Below are positions 24,151 through 32,522 of a stretch of 45,995 nucleotides of DNA, one piece after another. The position numbers and the translations under genes are program-made. The DNA comes from Solibacteraceae bacterium. GTDB taxonomy: Bacteria > Acidobacteriota > Terriglobia > Bryobacterales > Bryobacteraceae. Positions within the stretch are counted from its first letter, which is position 1, and each line of letters starts with the position of its first letter. The stretch is from NCBI GenBank assembly GCA_021324015.1, contig JAJPJX010000167.1:1-45995 (forward strand), in the 5' to 3' direction. The notes below the pieces were generated by a model. That model searched no databases, was not told the origin of the DNA, and was given only the letters and a program-made list of their open reading frames with translations.

Positions 24151-26518
24151 CCGCGGGTCCGAGGGCCTGCTCGACGGCGCGCAGAAACTCCGCTTCGCGA
24201 TCCATCTCCATGCGGATGCGCAGCCAGTAAAGCGGGAGCGGCGCCAGCAGGTGGACGCCGCCCTCGCACAGGTTGATGCTGTCCTTCTCGGTGGTGAGCA
24301 CCGCATCGGCGCCCGCCACCCGGAAGGTCTGGGCCATGCGCCGGAGTTCGCCCGGCCGGTAGGTGTGGTGGTCTCCGAATTCCAGCCGCTCCACCGGATC
24401 GAGACTCAGGTTGCGCAGAGTGTGCCAGAAGGTCTGCGGATTGCCCAGGCCGCAGAAGGCCGTTGGGCGCGCGCAAGGCAGGTCGCGCGGGCCGAAGGTC
24501 TGGCCGCTGGATCGCTCGACCCAGCATTCCGGCGCCACCCGCGCATGGAAGATGGGAGCCCGCGGATTGTAGCGGCGCAGGCACTGCTCGATGGCGGGCA
24601 GGGCGCGCCCTTGGGCCGTGCGGGTGATCACGATCACCCCCGCGCGGCGCAGTGCTTCCAACGGTTCGCGCAGCCTGCCCAGCGGGAACACCCCGCCTCC
24701 CCCCAGCGGATCGAGCGCGTCGATCAGCACGACATCGAGCTGACGGTCCAGGCGCAGATGCTGGAAGCCGTCGTCCAGGATCAATGCGTCGACGCCGAAG
24801 CGCTCGTGGAGGAGTTTCCCCGTCGCCACGCGTTCCGGCCCGATCCCCACGGCTGCCAACCCGGACCGGAGGAAGATCTGCGCCTCATCGCCGGTCTGCT
24901 CGACCGGCGCCGTTCCGGCCGGCGCCACCGCCAGAGGCTGCGGCGCGTGGCCTCCGTAGCCGCGGGTCAGGATGCCGGGGTGGTGGCCCGCCTCTTTCAG
25001 CTTGCCGGCCAGGAACAGGACGCAGGGCGTCTTACCGGTGCCGCCCATCGAGAGGTTCCCCACGCTGATCACGGGCACAACCAGCCGCTGTCTGCGCGCC
25101 AGGTCCCGTCCGGCCCGCCAGCGCGCTCCCGCCCGCCAGATCCGGGCCAGCGGCGCCAGCAGCAGCAGAGCGGGAGTAGAGTGGCGGAAGCCCGGAAATA
25201 CGCGATCGTACAGTTGATGCACCTCCGCCGCTGTCCGCGCGGCCGCCCCGCGCTGGGCCTCGGCGCATACCCGCGCCCGGCCGCCGAGGCGAGCCGCTTC
25301 CGCGGGGTCTGCGAGCAGGCGATCCACGGCTTCGGCCAGGGCCGCGCCCTCCGCGATCTCCGCACAGGCGCCCGCGGCGCGAAACTCTTCGGCGATCTCC
25401 CGAAAGTTCTCCATGTGCGGGCCGATGACCACCGGGCGGCCGAAAAACGCCGGCTCCAGGATGTTGTGGCCCCCACGCGAGGCCAGCGTGCCGCCCATGA
25501 ACACCACATCGGCCAGGCCGAACAGGCCGCTGAGTTCGCCGATGCTATCGAGCAGCAGAACGCCCGGCAATTCCAGCGCATCCCCCGGACCTAGTTCGGA
25601 GCGCCGCAGAAACCGGATGCCGGCGCGCTCCAGTTTGCGCGCGGCCTCATCGAACCGTTCGGGCCTGCGCGGCGCCAGGAGCAGCAGCAGTCCGGGACGA
25701 CTCCGCACCAGGTCGCGGAAGGCCTCCACGACCACGTCATCCTCGTCGGGATCGCCCGCCTGGGCCGGGGGCATGGTGCTGGCCGCAATCCACACGTGCG
25801 GCGGGGACAGCCGCGCGATCAGGCTCCGTACCGGCGAGTCTGTCGCCGCCTCCCGGGGCTGAAAATCGTACTTCAGGTTGCCGGCCACCCGGACGCGCTC
25901 CGGCGGCGCCCCGGCTCCGAGGAAGCGCTGCCGGATGGCCTCGCTCTGCACCAGGATGGCGTCCGGCCAGACCAGCACGTGCCGGAAAAACCAGGCGTGC
26001 CGTAAGTAGCGCGGGGCGGCCCGGTCGGAGATCCGGCCGTTGACCAGCAGCAGCCCGCACCCTATGCGCTTGACCTCGCGGAACAGGTTGGGCCAAATTT
26101 CGGTTTCCGCGACCACCACGACAGAAGGCTGCAGCGTCCGCAGTACGCGGCGCACGGCGAACACCATGTCCATGGGCGCGTAAAAGACACCGTCGGCCAA
26201 TCCGCCCAGCTTCTGGCCGGCCATGGAGCGTCCGGCCAGCGTAGACGTAGAGACGAAAATCGGCGTCCGCGGCAACCGCTCCCGTAGTTGCCGCAACAGT
26301 TCCACCGACGAGAGCACCTCACCGACCGAAACCGCATGCAACCAAATTGCTCCGGGGGCGGTCTGTTTAAACGTATGCGGCAGAAAGCCCAGGCGCTCGG
26401 GCAGGCTGCGGAAATAGGCCCGGTCGCGCAGGCCGCGGGACAGGAAATAAAATATTACGGCAGGCCACCCAAACGCCTGAAGAAGTCGGTATAAAAGATA
26501 GATGCCATTTGTTTTCAA
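24131..26518 (-). CDS. Fused KDO transferase and lipid A 4'-kinase (WaaA-LpxK)
   Basis: One uninterrupted frame of about 795 aa joins two lipid A pathway enzymes. Residues 1 to about 430 are WaaA/KdtA (GT30): membrane anchor (about 17-27), LHAVSVGEVLS with E67, VVVVAETEIWPN, and the CMP-KDO-binding region MGGTLASRGGHNILEPAFFG. Residues about 440-795 are LpxK: P-loop VGNLSMGGTGKTP (about 487-498), DDGFQHLRLDRQLD (from about 582) and LTTEKD near the end. Both sets of motifs look intact, so the protein could phosphorylate the disaccharide and add KDO at the inner membrane. No ATG fits; the TTG at 26518 (MKTNGIYLLYRLL) is the best start and overlaps the divergent gene by 17 bp. Confidence 0.88.
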   Translation of the reverse strand: MKTNGIYLLYRLLQAFGWPAVIFYFLSRGLRDRAYFRSLPERLGFLPHTFKQTAPGAIWLHAVSVGEVLSSVELLRQLRERLPRTPIFVSTSTLAGRSMAGQKLGGLADGVFYAPMDMVFAVRRVLRTLQPSVVVVAETEIWPNLFREVKRIGCGLLLVNGRISDRAAPRYLRHAWFFRHVLVWPDAILVQSEAIRQRFLGAGAPPERVRVAGNLKYDFQPREAATDSPVRSLIARLSPPHVWIAASTMPPAQAGDPDEDDVVVEAFRDLVRSRPGLLLLLAPRRPERFDEAARKLERAGIRFLRRSELGPGDALELPGVLLLDSIGELSGLFGLADVVFMGGTLASRGGHNILEPAFFGRPVVIGPHMENFREIAEEFRAAGACAEIAEGAALAEAVDRLLADPAEAARLGGRARVCAEAQRGAAARTAAEVHQLYDRVFPGFRHSTPALLLLAPLARIWRAGARWRAGRDLARRQRLVVPVISVGNLSMGGTGKTPCVLFLAGKLKEAGHHPGILTRGYGGHAPQPLAVAPAGTAPVEQTGDEAQIFLRSGLAAVGIGPERVATGKLLHERFGVDALILDDGFQHLRLDRQLDVVLIDALDPLGGGGVFPLGRLREPLEALRRAGVIVITRTAQGRALPAIEQCLRRYNPRAPIFHARVAPECWVERSSGQTFGPRDLPCARPTAFCGLGNPQTFWHTLRNLSLDPVERLEFGDHHTYRPGELRRMAQTFRVAGADAVLTTEKDSINLCEGGVHLLAPLPLYWLRIRMEMDREAEFLRAVEQALGPAVRSSRS

Positions 26519-27146
26519 ACGTTTGGCTCTTTGTTTCAGTATAGCGGCGGCGCTGGCGGGGAACAACCTGCGGGCGGGCGACAAGGAGAGCCAAAAGTTC
26601 GAAGCGGCTCCCGCCGCCAGCTATCCCGCGCACCAGACTTCCGCGCAGGTGACCATCGGGGCCGATGTGTACGTTTCCGATGACAAGGCCAAGCCCGTGT
26701 TCGGCAAGCACAACCCTTACGAATTAGGGGTTTTGCCCATCCTGGTGGTCATCCAAAACGACAGCCCGAAGACCATCCGGCTGGATCAGTTGCAGGCGGC
26801 GTACATCGCCCCGGACCGCAGCCGCGTGGAGGCCACGCCCGCCGGCGACGTGAAGTACCTGCGCGGTCCGCGCAGACCCAACGTAATTTCCGGGCCCACG
26901 GGGTCACCCAAGGTGCTGAAGCACAAAAATCCGCTGGATTCCTGGGCCATCGAGGGACGGGCCTTCGCCGCCAAGATGCTTCCTCCGGGCCAGTCCGCCA
27001 GCGGATTCTTTTATTTCCAGACAGGGTTCCAGCGGCGCTCCAGCCTCTATCTCTCGGGGCTGCGCGAGGCGGACACCGGCAAGGAATTTTTCTACTTCGA
27101 AATTCCCCTGGAAAACGCCGACTCCGCCTCCGGCCCGCAGAAATAG
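26502..27146 (+). CDS. Secreted hypothetical protein
   Basis: A 214-aa protein with a clear signal peptide (MPFVFKRLALCFSIAAALA, then GNNLRAG). The mature part is probably beta-rich and immunoglobulin-like: ILVVIQNDSPKTIRLDQLQA suggests a strand pair, FAAKMLPPGQSASGFFYF and YLSGLREADTGKEFFYFEIP further strands. I do not recognise a named family. It is divergent from, and overlaps by 17 bp, the WaaA-LpxK start, so the two promoters or leaders must share sequence. An envelope role is plausible from location only. Confidence 0.75.
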   Translation: MPFVFKRLALCFSIAAALAGNNLRAGDKESQKFEAAPAASYPAHQTSAQVTIGADVYVSDDKAKPVFGKHNPYELGVLPILVVIQNDSPKTIRLDQLQAAYIAPDRSRVEATPAGDVKYLRGPRRPNVISGPTGSPKVLKHKNPLDSWAIEGRAFAAKMLPPGQSASGFFYFQTGFQRRSSLYLSGLREADTGKEFFYFEIPLENADSASGPQK

Positions 27147-27154
27147 AGCGAGTG

Positions 27155-28522
27155 CTATTTTCCCGGTGTTGCCACCAGGAGTGCGCCGCCACCCTCCTGA
27201 AATCTGGCAGCAAAGAGGATCTGACCCGCATCGTTCAGGGCGATCTGTGTGTTCGCCTTGCCGCCGCCGAAATCGTCAAGCGTCGAAATGGTGCCCAAGC
27301 CGGTGTTCATCCCCGTCTTGGCGACGAGCCGCAAAGTCCCCCGATGCCAGACATACAGTCCGTTGTCGCCGTTGGTCAAGGTGCCGTCGAACGCGATGTC
27401 TCCCAGGTTGTTCATGTACGCGTTATGGGCATAAAAACCTCCGGTAGCCAGAATGCCGCCCCCCGGCATCGCATCGCCGGACTTTGCGATCACGATTGTT
27501 TTCCCGGTGGTATACAGGAACACCGCGACATCTGAACCGTCTCCCTGCACCGAGAGATCGCTGGTGAATGACACGTCCCCAGCCCAGTTAAGCACCGGCC
27601 CGAACGACGAAAAATAGTTCTTGCCGGGAACCGGCGATGGATCTCCGTGGTGGGCAATCGACTCGATCTTGCCCGTCGCAGCTCTCTTCACATACAGGCT
27701 GTCGGCGCAAAACAGGGTGCCGGCGCTGGCGTTCGCACACGGTTCACCAAATATATGCGCCGTGAAGGCTACATCGCCGAAATCGTTGAGACCCGGGCCG
27801 TAGGCCAGGTCGAACGTGGAGCCGGTCCCGCCCGGAGCCGGATCGCCCGGCTTGACGACAGAGGAGATCCTGCCGCGGAGATCAGCCTGGTAAACGCCCA
27901 GGGCCAGGACTCCGGGGCTGCCGTCGGGACACGGGACGGGGTAAGGCGCCGAGTTGTTCGCGGTGGTGCAGACCATGCCGGGAAACACGATGTTTCGCAG
28001 GTTATTGACAGCGGCGATGAACGAAGAACCCCAGAAGGCGCCGCCGCCGGGCGCCTGCTGGCCCGGAATCATCACGGGGACCACCCCGGTGAGGGGGTTG
28101 TAGCGATAAACACCGGCGTTCAAACCGAGGGGCGGCGGCACATCGCCGGTCCCGTTCCGCGTCATGATGAAAGCCACGTCACCCCACAGGTTCGCAGACA
28201 TCGGCGACAAGGTGTACCCCAAGACGCCGCCATCCGCCATCGTCTGGCCGCCTTTTGCGATCGCGGTCAATTGCCCGCCGCGCCACAGGAACACGCCTTC
28301 GCCTCCCGTATTCAAGTCGGGACCGAACACCACTTGGCCAAAATTGGTGATCGCGCCGGGCTCAAAATAACTTACAAACGGTGTACTCCCGCCCAGCGCC
28401 GCGATCTGAGTGAACGTGTAGCTCTGCGCCAAAAGGGAGATCGGCGCGCACGCCACAACTAAGAACACAATGGTGCCGGTGCAGGTTGATGCTGCCGACC
28501 GGCTCCTTTTCCTCTTTTCCAT
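27155..28522 (-). CDS. Exported repeat protein (probable beta-propeller)
   Basis: A 455-aa protein with an N-terminal signal segment (about residues 14-33, ending SLLAQ). The body contains at least four irregular repeats, each with N-x-x-G-[DQ]-[VI]-[VAS]-F (for example NFGQVVF, NDFGDVAF, NWAGDVSF, NNLGDIAF), then a LYVW/VFLW/VFLY strand, a short turn, and a [VI]AK/AHHGD-type strand ending PGGG. The pattern is typical of exported 'choice-of-anchor' or propeller-like proteins. No anchor motif is seen at the C-terminus. GGAGAG precedes the ATG. It is convergent with the gene ending at 27146, 8 bp apart. Function unknown. Confidence 0.75.
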   Translation of the reverse strand: MEKRKRSRSAASTCTGTIVFLVVACAPISLLAQSYTFTQIAALGGSTPFVSYFEPGAITNFGQVVFGPDLNTGGEGVFLWRGGQLTAIAKGGQTMADGGVLGYTLSPMSANLWGDVAFIMTRNGTGDVPPPLGLNAGVYRYNPLTGVVPVMIPGQQAPGGGAFWGSSFIAAVNNLRNIVFPGMVCTTANNSAPYPVPCPDGSPGVLALGVYQADLRGRISSVVKPGDPAPGGTGSTFDLAYGPGLNDFGDVAFTAHIFGEPCANASAGTLFCADSLYVKRAATGKIESIAHHGDPSPVPGKNYFSSFGPVLNWAGDVSFTSDLSVQGDGSDVAVFLYTTGKTIVIAKSGDAMPGGGILATGGFYAHNAYMNNLGDIAFDGTLTNGDNGLYVWHRGTLRLVAKTGMNTGLGTISTLDDFGGGKANTQIALNDAGQILFAARFQEGGGALLVATPGK

Positions 28523-28652
28523 ACGTCTCTCCTTTCCCCGCGGTACGGCCGCTGCGAATGCCAGACCTGCCGGCCCACGTCTTCAATAAGAAATGCGGAT
28601 GGAGATCCGGAAATGCGACAGCCGCGCGCGATTTGAACGACTCCCTTTCATT

Positions 28653-28673
28653 CCAGTTAGCGACCAGTTAGCG
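28653..28673. repeat. Perfect 10-bp direct repeat, 11-bp period
   Basis: CCAGTTAGCG occurs at 28653-28662 and again at 28664-28673, separated by one A, so the copies sit one helical turn apart. It lies about 40 bp before the sigma-factor ATG and 131 bp before the start of the divergent exported-repeat protein gene. This is the typical geometry of a tandem binding site for a dimeric regulator. The rest of the 28523-28712 gap shows nothing else clear apart from the TAGAAT at 28701. Confidence 0.55.
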
Positions 28674-28700
28674 GCGCCGCGAGGCGGGCGATTCCCGTGT

Positions 28701-28706
28701 TAGAAT
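28701..28706 (+). promoter_or_regulatory. TAGAAT -10-like box, sigma-factor gene
   Basis: TAGAAT ends 6 nt before the ATG at 28713 with no Shine-Dalgarno between, so transcription would start at or next to the start codon. No -35 hexamer is evident; the 10-bp direct repeats lie just upstream. Confidence 0.35.
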
Positions 28707-28712
28707 GCCCGG

Positions 28713-29309
28713 ATGCAGCCGAAGGATGATGCGCCTGGTGAAGTCACCAGGCTCCTTCAGGCCTTGAGTCAGTCCGCACCAGGGGCAGAGTCCCAACTGT
28801 ACGGCCTGCTTTACAGCGAACTGCGCCGTATCGCGGCGGCCCATTTGCGAGCGGAACGTGCGGACCACACCCTAAGCCCGACCGCACTGGTGAACGAGGC
28901 ATGGCTGCGCCTGGCCGGCGGCAAACCGAACTTCGAGAATAGGCGCCATTTCCTGGCGGTTGCGGCCAAAGCCATGCGCAGGATCCTGGTGGATTATGCT
29001 CGGGCTCGCAATGCGGCATGCCGCGGCGGGGGGCAAAAACCGGCCGGCCTGGACGAATTTCCGAACCTGCCGGCGCCCATCCAGGACGAAACCATTCTCG
29101 CCTTGGATGCCGCGCTCGAGCGGCTGGAGGTGATCAGTCGGCGCGCCGCACGAGTGATTGAGCTACGGTTCTACGCGGGGTTGACGGAGAGCGAGGTGGC
29201 CAAGGTTTTGGGGGTGAACCGGCGCACCGTGAATCGGGATTGGGAAATGGCGCGGGTCTGGTTGTACGGCGAACTCCACGGAGCGCCGGGCGAAGGGGAA
29301 AGCGGATAA
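28713..29309 (+). CDS. ECF-type RNA polymerase sigma factor (Sigma70_ECF family)
   Basis: A 198-aa sigma factor. The region LRRIAAAHLRAERADHTLSPTALVNEAWLRL (about residues 37-67; region 2) and the FLAVAAKAMRRILVDYARARNA segment are characteristic of the PF07638/TIGR02999 group common in Acidobacteria and Planctomycetes. The C-terminal VIELRFYAGLTESEVAKVLGVNRRTVNRDW is the region 4 helix-turn-helix that reads the -35 element. There is no anti-sigma gene beside it; instead a Ser/Thr kinase follows 42 bp downstream, which suggests phosphorylation-linked control. That link is inference from gene order known for the group. Confidence 0.9.
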   Translation: MQPKDDAPGEVTRLLQALSQSAPGAESQLYGLLYSELRRIAAAHLRAERADHTLSPTALVNEAWLRLAGGKPNFENRRHFLAVAAKAMRRILVDYARARNAACRGGGQKPAGLDEFPNLPAPIQDETILALDAALERLEVISRRAARVIELRFYAGLTESEVAKVLGVNRRTVNRDWEMARVWLYGELHGAPGEGESG

Positions 29310-29351
29310 ACCCGAGGGGGCGAAGGCGAAACAGCGGTCCGGCGGGAACCG

Positions 29352-31916
29352 ATGCAGCATTGGGAGCAGGCGCAGGATCTCTTCGAGTTGGGCATAGGCA
29401 CCGGGGAAGCCGAGCGCCAGCGCCTGCTGGCTGATGCAGACCCGGAGGTCGCGGCGCTCGTGCGCAAACTCTGGCAACAGCCGGCGGAAGCCCGCTTCTT
29501 CCTCGCCAAACCGCTGGTGAAAGTGAGCCCTGCCGGAGTGTTCGAGAAAGGACAGCGAATCGGCGGGCGCTTCAGGGTGCTCCAGTGCGTCGGCAGTGGC
29601 GGAATGGGCGAGGTCTACAAGGCGCGGGATGAGTTGCTCGGCCGGACTGTGGCCGTGAAGGCTATCCGCGAGGACGTGGCCGGCCGGGCCGATTTCCGAG
29701 CGCGCCTCGAGCGCGAGGCGCGTTCTATCTGCGGGCTCACGCATCCGCACATCTGTGCTCTGTACGACCTCTGCTGGGAAGACGATTTGCCGTTTTTGGT
29801 GATGGAGTTCCTCTCCGGGCCGACGCTGGCACAACGAATTGCAGAGGGCAGATTGCCATTGGAGGAGATGCTGCGTGTGGCGGATGCCATGGCCGGCGCT
29901 CTCTCGTTCGCGCATGGGAGGGGAATAGTACACCGCGACTTGAAGCCGGCGAATGTGATGCTGACGGAGGTGGGGGTGAAACTGCTGGATTTCGGCATTG
30001 CGAAACAGGTCGCCGCGATCCGGTCAAGCGTAGACTCCACGGTCACGGTCGCACAATCAGGGACAGAGTCCTCGAGCACCAGGCAGGGCGAGGTGGCCGG
30101 CTCGGTGGCCTACATGAGCCCCGAGCAGGCTGGGGGCAAGTCGGTCGACGCGCGGTCGGATGTCTTCAGTTTCGGCGCGGTGTTGTACGAGATGGCGACC
30201 GGAGAGCGGGCGTTTCCAGGAGATTCGACGTTCTCCACACTTGCTGCGGTGATCGGACGCGAGCCCAGGCCGGTGCGGTCACTGGCGCCGGCGGCGCCCC
30301 GGAGTCTGGAGCGAATCATAGGGAAGTGTCTGGCGAAATCGCCGGAGGAGCGCTACGGGACGGCATCACAGGTGCGCGATGAACTGCGAGGGCTGGGAAG
30401 GAGGCCTGCCAGAAGGGGATGGGCGGTGGCGCTGGCAGCCGCCGGATTGGCCCTGAGCGCGTGGGTGCGGGAAAGCAGCATCAGCCAGAATAGCCGCGGG
30501 GTTGGATATCGCCCAAAGTCGGTCGTTGTTTTGCCATTCACGAATCTGTCGAAGGATCCGGAGATGGAGTACGTAGTCGACGGCCTTTCCGAATCCCTCA
30601 CAAACTCATTCTCCCGTGTGCCCAACATCAGAGTGATCTCCAGATCCGCTGCCCTGGTGTACAAGGGCAGGAGTCAGGATCCACGCCAGATCGGGCGTGA
30701 ACTGAGAGTGGATTCAGTGGTGATGGGCCGATCGACCTTCGGCGCCGGAACGATGCGTTTGCAAACGGAGTTGGTGGATGCGCACTCCGGGGGCCAATTG
30801 TGGGGGCTGCAATACGAAGGGACGATCAACGATGCGCTTAAGATTCAGGACGACATAGCACGGCAGGTGAGCGAACGGCTGCAGGGCAGGGTGGCCGACA
30901 ATCAAGCCGGCCGAATCGGTCAGCCGACCCGGGATCCGGAGGCCTTCCAGCTTTACTTAAAGGCTAAGCACGCCTTGAGCCGGTACAGTGTAGCCGATGT
31001 CCAACGGGCGATCGGCTATCTTGATCAGGCACTGGAGAGGGATCCCAACTATGCGCTCGCATATGCGGCTCTCGCAGACTGTTATTGGAGCCTGTCCGGT
31101 TCCGCCCTCCCCCCAAACGAGGCTTTCCCCAAAGCAAAGGCGGCGGCTAAAGCCGCTGCCGCGCTCGACTCGGGTTTGGCCGAGGCGCACGTTGCCTTAG
31201 GGGTGATCCACCTCTGGTACGATTTCAGCTTTCACGAAGCGGAAAGCGAGCTTCGCCGCGCAATCGAATTGAATGCGCACGATGCATCCGCCCGCCTTTG
31301 GCTCGGCTGGGCGCTGGTGTTGAACGCCCGTTTAGACGAGGGAATCGCACAGGCGAAGCTTGCTCACGAGTTAGATCCGATGTCTCCGTTTGTGGAAACG
31401 GGCCTCGGCCAGATGTACTATTGCGCCGGTCAGCCGGAAGAGGCCATCCGCCATCTGCGAAACGTCGTCGCCGCAGCCCCGGCGTTCTATAATGGACATT
31501 TTTTCCTTGGCGTGGCCTACCTACACGCACGTCAGTACGCCAGCGCAATCAAAGAGTTCAGAGAGGCGGAGCGCCTGGATGCCACCCAACCTTTTCCGGT
31601 GGGAAACCTGGCATACGCCTCCGCAATGCGCGGCGACCGGTCCCGGGCCGAAGAGTATCTCCGCCGGCTCAAGCAGCTTAGCGAAAGCCGGTACGTGCCT
31701 CAGTACCTCTTCGCGCTGGTGTCACTTGGGCTCGGCGATCACAGATCCGCACTCCGCTCCTTGGGGCGGGCCTTCAAGGAACGCGACGACATGATCGCGA
31801 TGTTGAAAGTGGACCACCTGCTGGACCCGCTGCGCATGAGCCCGGAATTCAAGTCTCTCCTCGTCCGAGCCGGATTTGATTCATCCGGCACACCAGCCGT
31901 GCGCCCGCCTCTCTGA
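29352..31916 (+). CDS. Transmembrane Ser/Thr protein kinase with TolB-like and TPR domains
   Basis: An 854-aa PknB-type kinase. Residues about 1-65 are a helical N-terminal segment. The kinase domain (about 74-345) has GSGGMGEVYKARD, ATP lysine K103, HRDLKPAN with D196, DFG D213 and YMSPEQAGG. One membrane helix (about 356-372) leads to an extracytoplasmic TolB/FlgO-like segment (about 388-515: VVVLPFTNLSKDPE, LTNSFSRVPNIRVISRS, LRVDSVVMGR), then a long TPR array (about 525-840). The catalytic set is complete. It follows a sigma-factor gene by 42 bp and likely controls it or shares its regulon. Convergent with the RidA-like gene 8 bp away. Confidence 0.93.
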   Translation: MQHWEQAQDLFELGIGTGEAERQRLLADADPEVAALVRKLWQQPAEARFFLAKPLVKVSPAGVFEKGQRIGGRFRVLQCVGSGGMGEVYKARDELLGRTVAVKAIREDVAGRADFRARLEREARSICGLTHPHICALYDLCWEDDLPFLVMEFLSGPTLAQRIAEGRLPLEEMLRVADAMAGALSFAHGRGIVHRDLKPANVMLTEVGVKLLDFGIAKQVAAIRSSVDSTVTVAQSGTESSSTRQGEVAGSVAYMSPEQAGGKSVDARSDVFSFGAVLYEMATGERAFPGDSTFSTLAAVIGREPRPVRSLAPAAPRSLERIIGKCLAKSPEERYGTASQVRDELRGLGRRPARRGWAVALAAAGLALSAWVRESSISQNSRGVGYRPKSVVVLPFTNLSKDPEMEYVVDGLSESLTNSFSRVPNIRVISRSAALVYKGRSQDPRQIGRELRVDSVVMGRSTFGAGTMRLQTELVDAHSGGQLWGLQYEGTINDALKIQDDIARQVSERLQGRVADNQAGRIGQPTRDPEAFQLYLKAKHALSRYSVADVQRAIGYLDQALERDPNYALAYAALADCYWSLSGSALPPNEAFPKAKAAAKAAAALDSGLAEAHVALGVIHLWYDFSFHEAESELRRAIELNAHDASARLWLGWALVLNARLDEGIAQAKLAHELDPMSPFVETGLGQMYYCAGQPEEAIRHLRNVVAAAPAFYNGHFFLGVAYLHARQYASAIKEFREAERLDATQPFPVGNLAYASAMRGDRSRAEEYLRRLKQLSESRYVPQYLFALVSLGLGDHRSALRSLGRAFKERDDMIAMLKVDHLLDPLRMSPEFKSLLVRAGFDSSGTPAVRPPL

Positions 31917-31924
31917 GCGTCGGG

Positions 31925-32380
31925 CTATATATAGGCGACGACGTCGATTTCTACCTTCGAGTTGCCGGGGATACCACCCGCTGCCGCGATGGTGGTACGC
32001 ACCGGTGGCTCGTCGCCGAAGCGGCCCTGGAACATTTCGTTCATGCCCTTGTAGTCGTTCAGATCGTTCAGAAACACGCGGCACTGGAGCACCTTCTCCA
32101 TGGACGACCCGGCGTTTTTGAGCGTCTCTTCGATCTGATCCAGCACGTGCTTGGTATGGGCTTTGATGTCGCCCTCGAAGTGCGCCCCGATGCCGGCGAT
32201 GAACAGCAGGTTGCCGTAGGAGACCGCGCCGGAGAACAGCGGCGTCTTGTCCGGCTTTTTCCCGTTGCGATAGTGCACAACTTTCTTCAAGGGGAGCTGT
32301 TGCGCCTTGGCCGCGCCGGCGCCCGCCGCCGCTGCCGCTACCCCCGCCTTCATAAATCCGCGTCTGTTGCTGGTTTTCAT
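31925..32380 (-). CDS. Tat-exported RidA/YjgF-like protein
   Basis: A 151-aa protein. The N-terminus MKTSNRRGFMKAGVAAAAAG is a textbook twin-arginine signal, followed by AKAQQ. The mature domain (about residues 35-151) is RidA-like: LFSGAVSYGNLLFIAGIGAH, DQIEETLKNAGSSMEKVLQCRVFLNDLNDY, and PPVRTTIAA with the conserved Arg of the ligand pocket, ending VEIDVVAYI. RidA proteins normally hydrolyse reactive imines in the cytosol, so export is unusual. GGAGGAACTCTC lies before the ATG at 32380; longer frames upstream are not needed. A TATACT box lies at 32446-32441 on the same strand. Confidence 0.85.
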   Translation of the reverse strand: MKTSNRRGFMKAGVAAAAAGAGAAKAQQLPLKKVVHYRNGKKPDKTPLFSGAVSYGNLLFIAGIGAHFEGDIKAHTKHVLDQIEETLKNAGSSMEKVLQCRVFLNDLNDYKGMNEMFQGRFGDEPPVRTTIAAAGGIPGNSKVEIDVVAYI

Positions 32381-32474
32381 GAGAGTTCCTCCATTCACAA
32401 TCGAATGCCTGAAAATTGCAGGCCAACAAGGTCTGTCACGAGTATAACTTAGCGGCAGGCAGGCATCTTGCGGC

Positions 32475-32506
32475 AGCCCGGCGGGAGCGAGCCGCCCGGC
32501 TAGACT
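32475..32506 (+). promoter_or_regulatory. Imperfect inverted repeat abutting TAGACT box
   Basis: AGCCCGGCGG (32475-32484) and CCGCCCGGCT (32492-32501) form 10-bp arms with one mismatch and a 7-nt loop, running into TAGACT (32501-32506), 16 nt before the ATG at 32523. It may be an operator or merely GC-rich symmetry. The remainder of the 32381-32522 gap has the TATACT box of the divergent gene and nothing else clear. Confidence 0.3.
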
Positions 32507-32522
32507 GAAGCCGGGAGACGAC

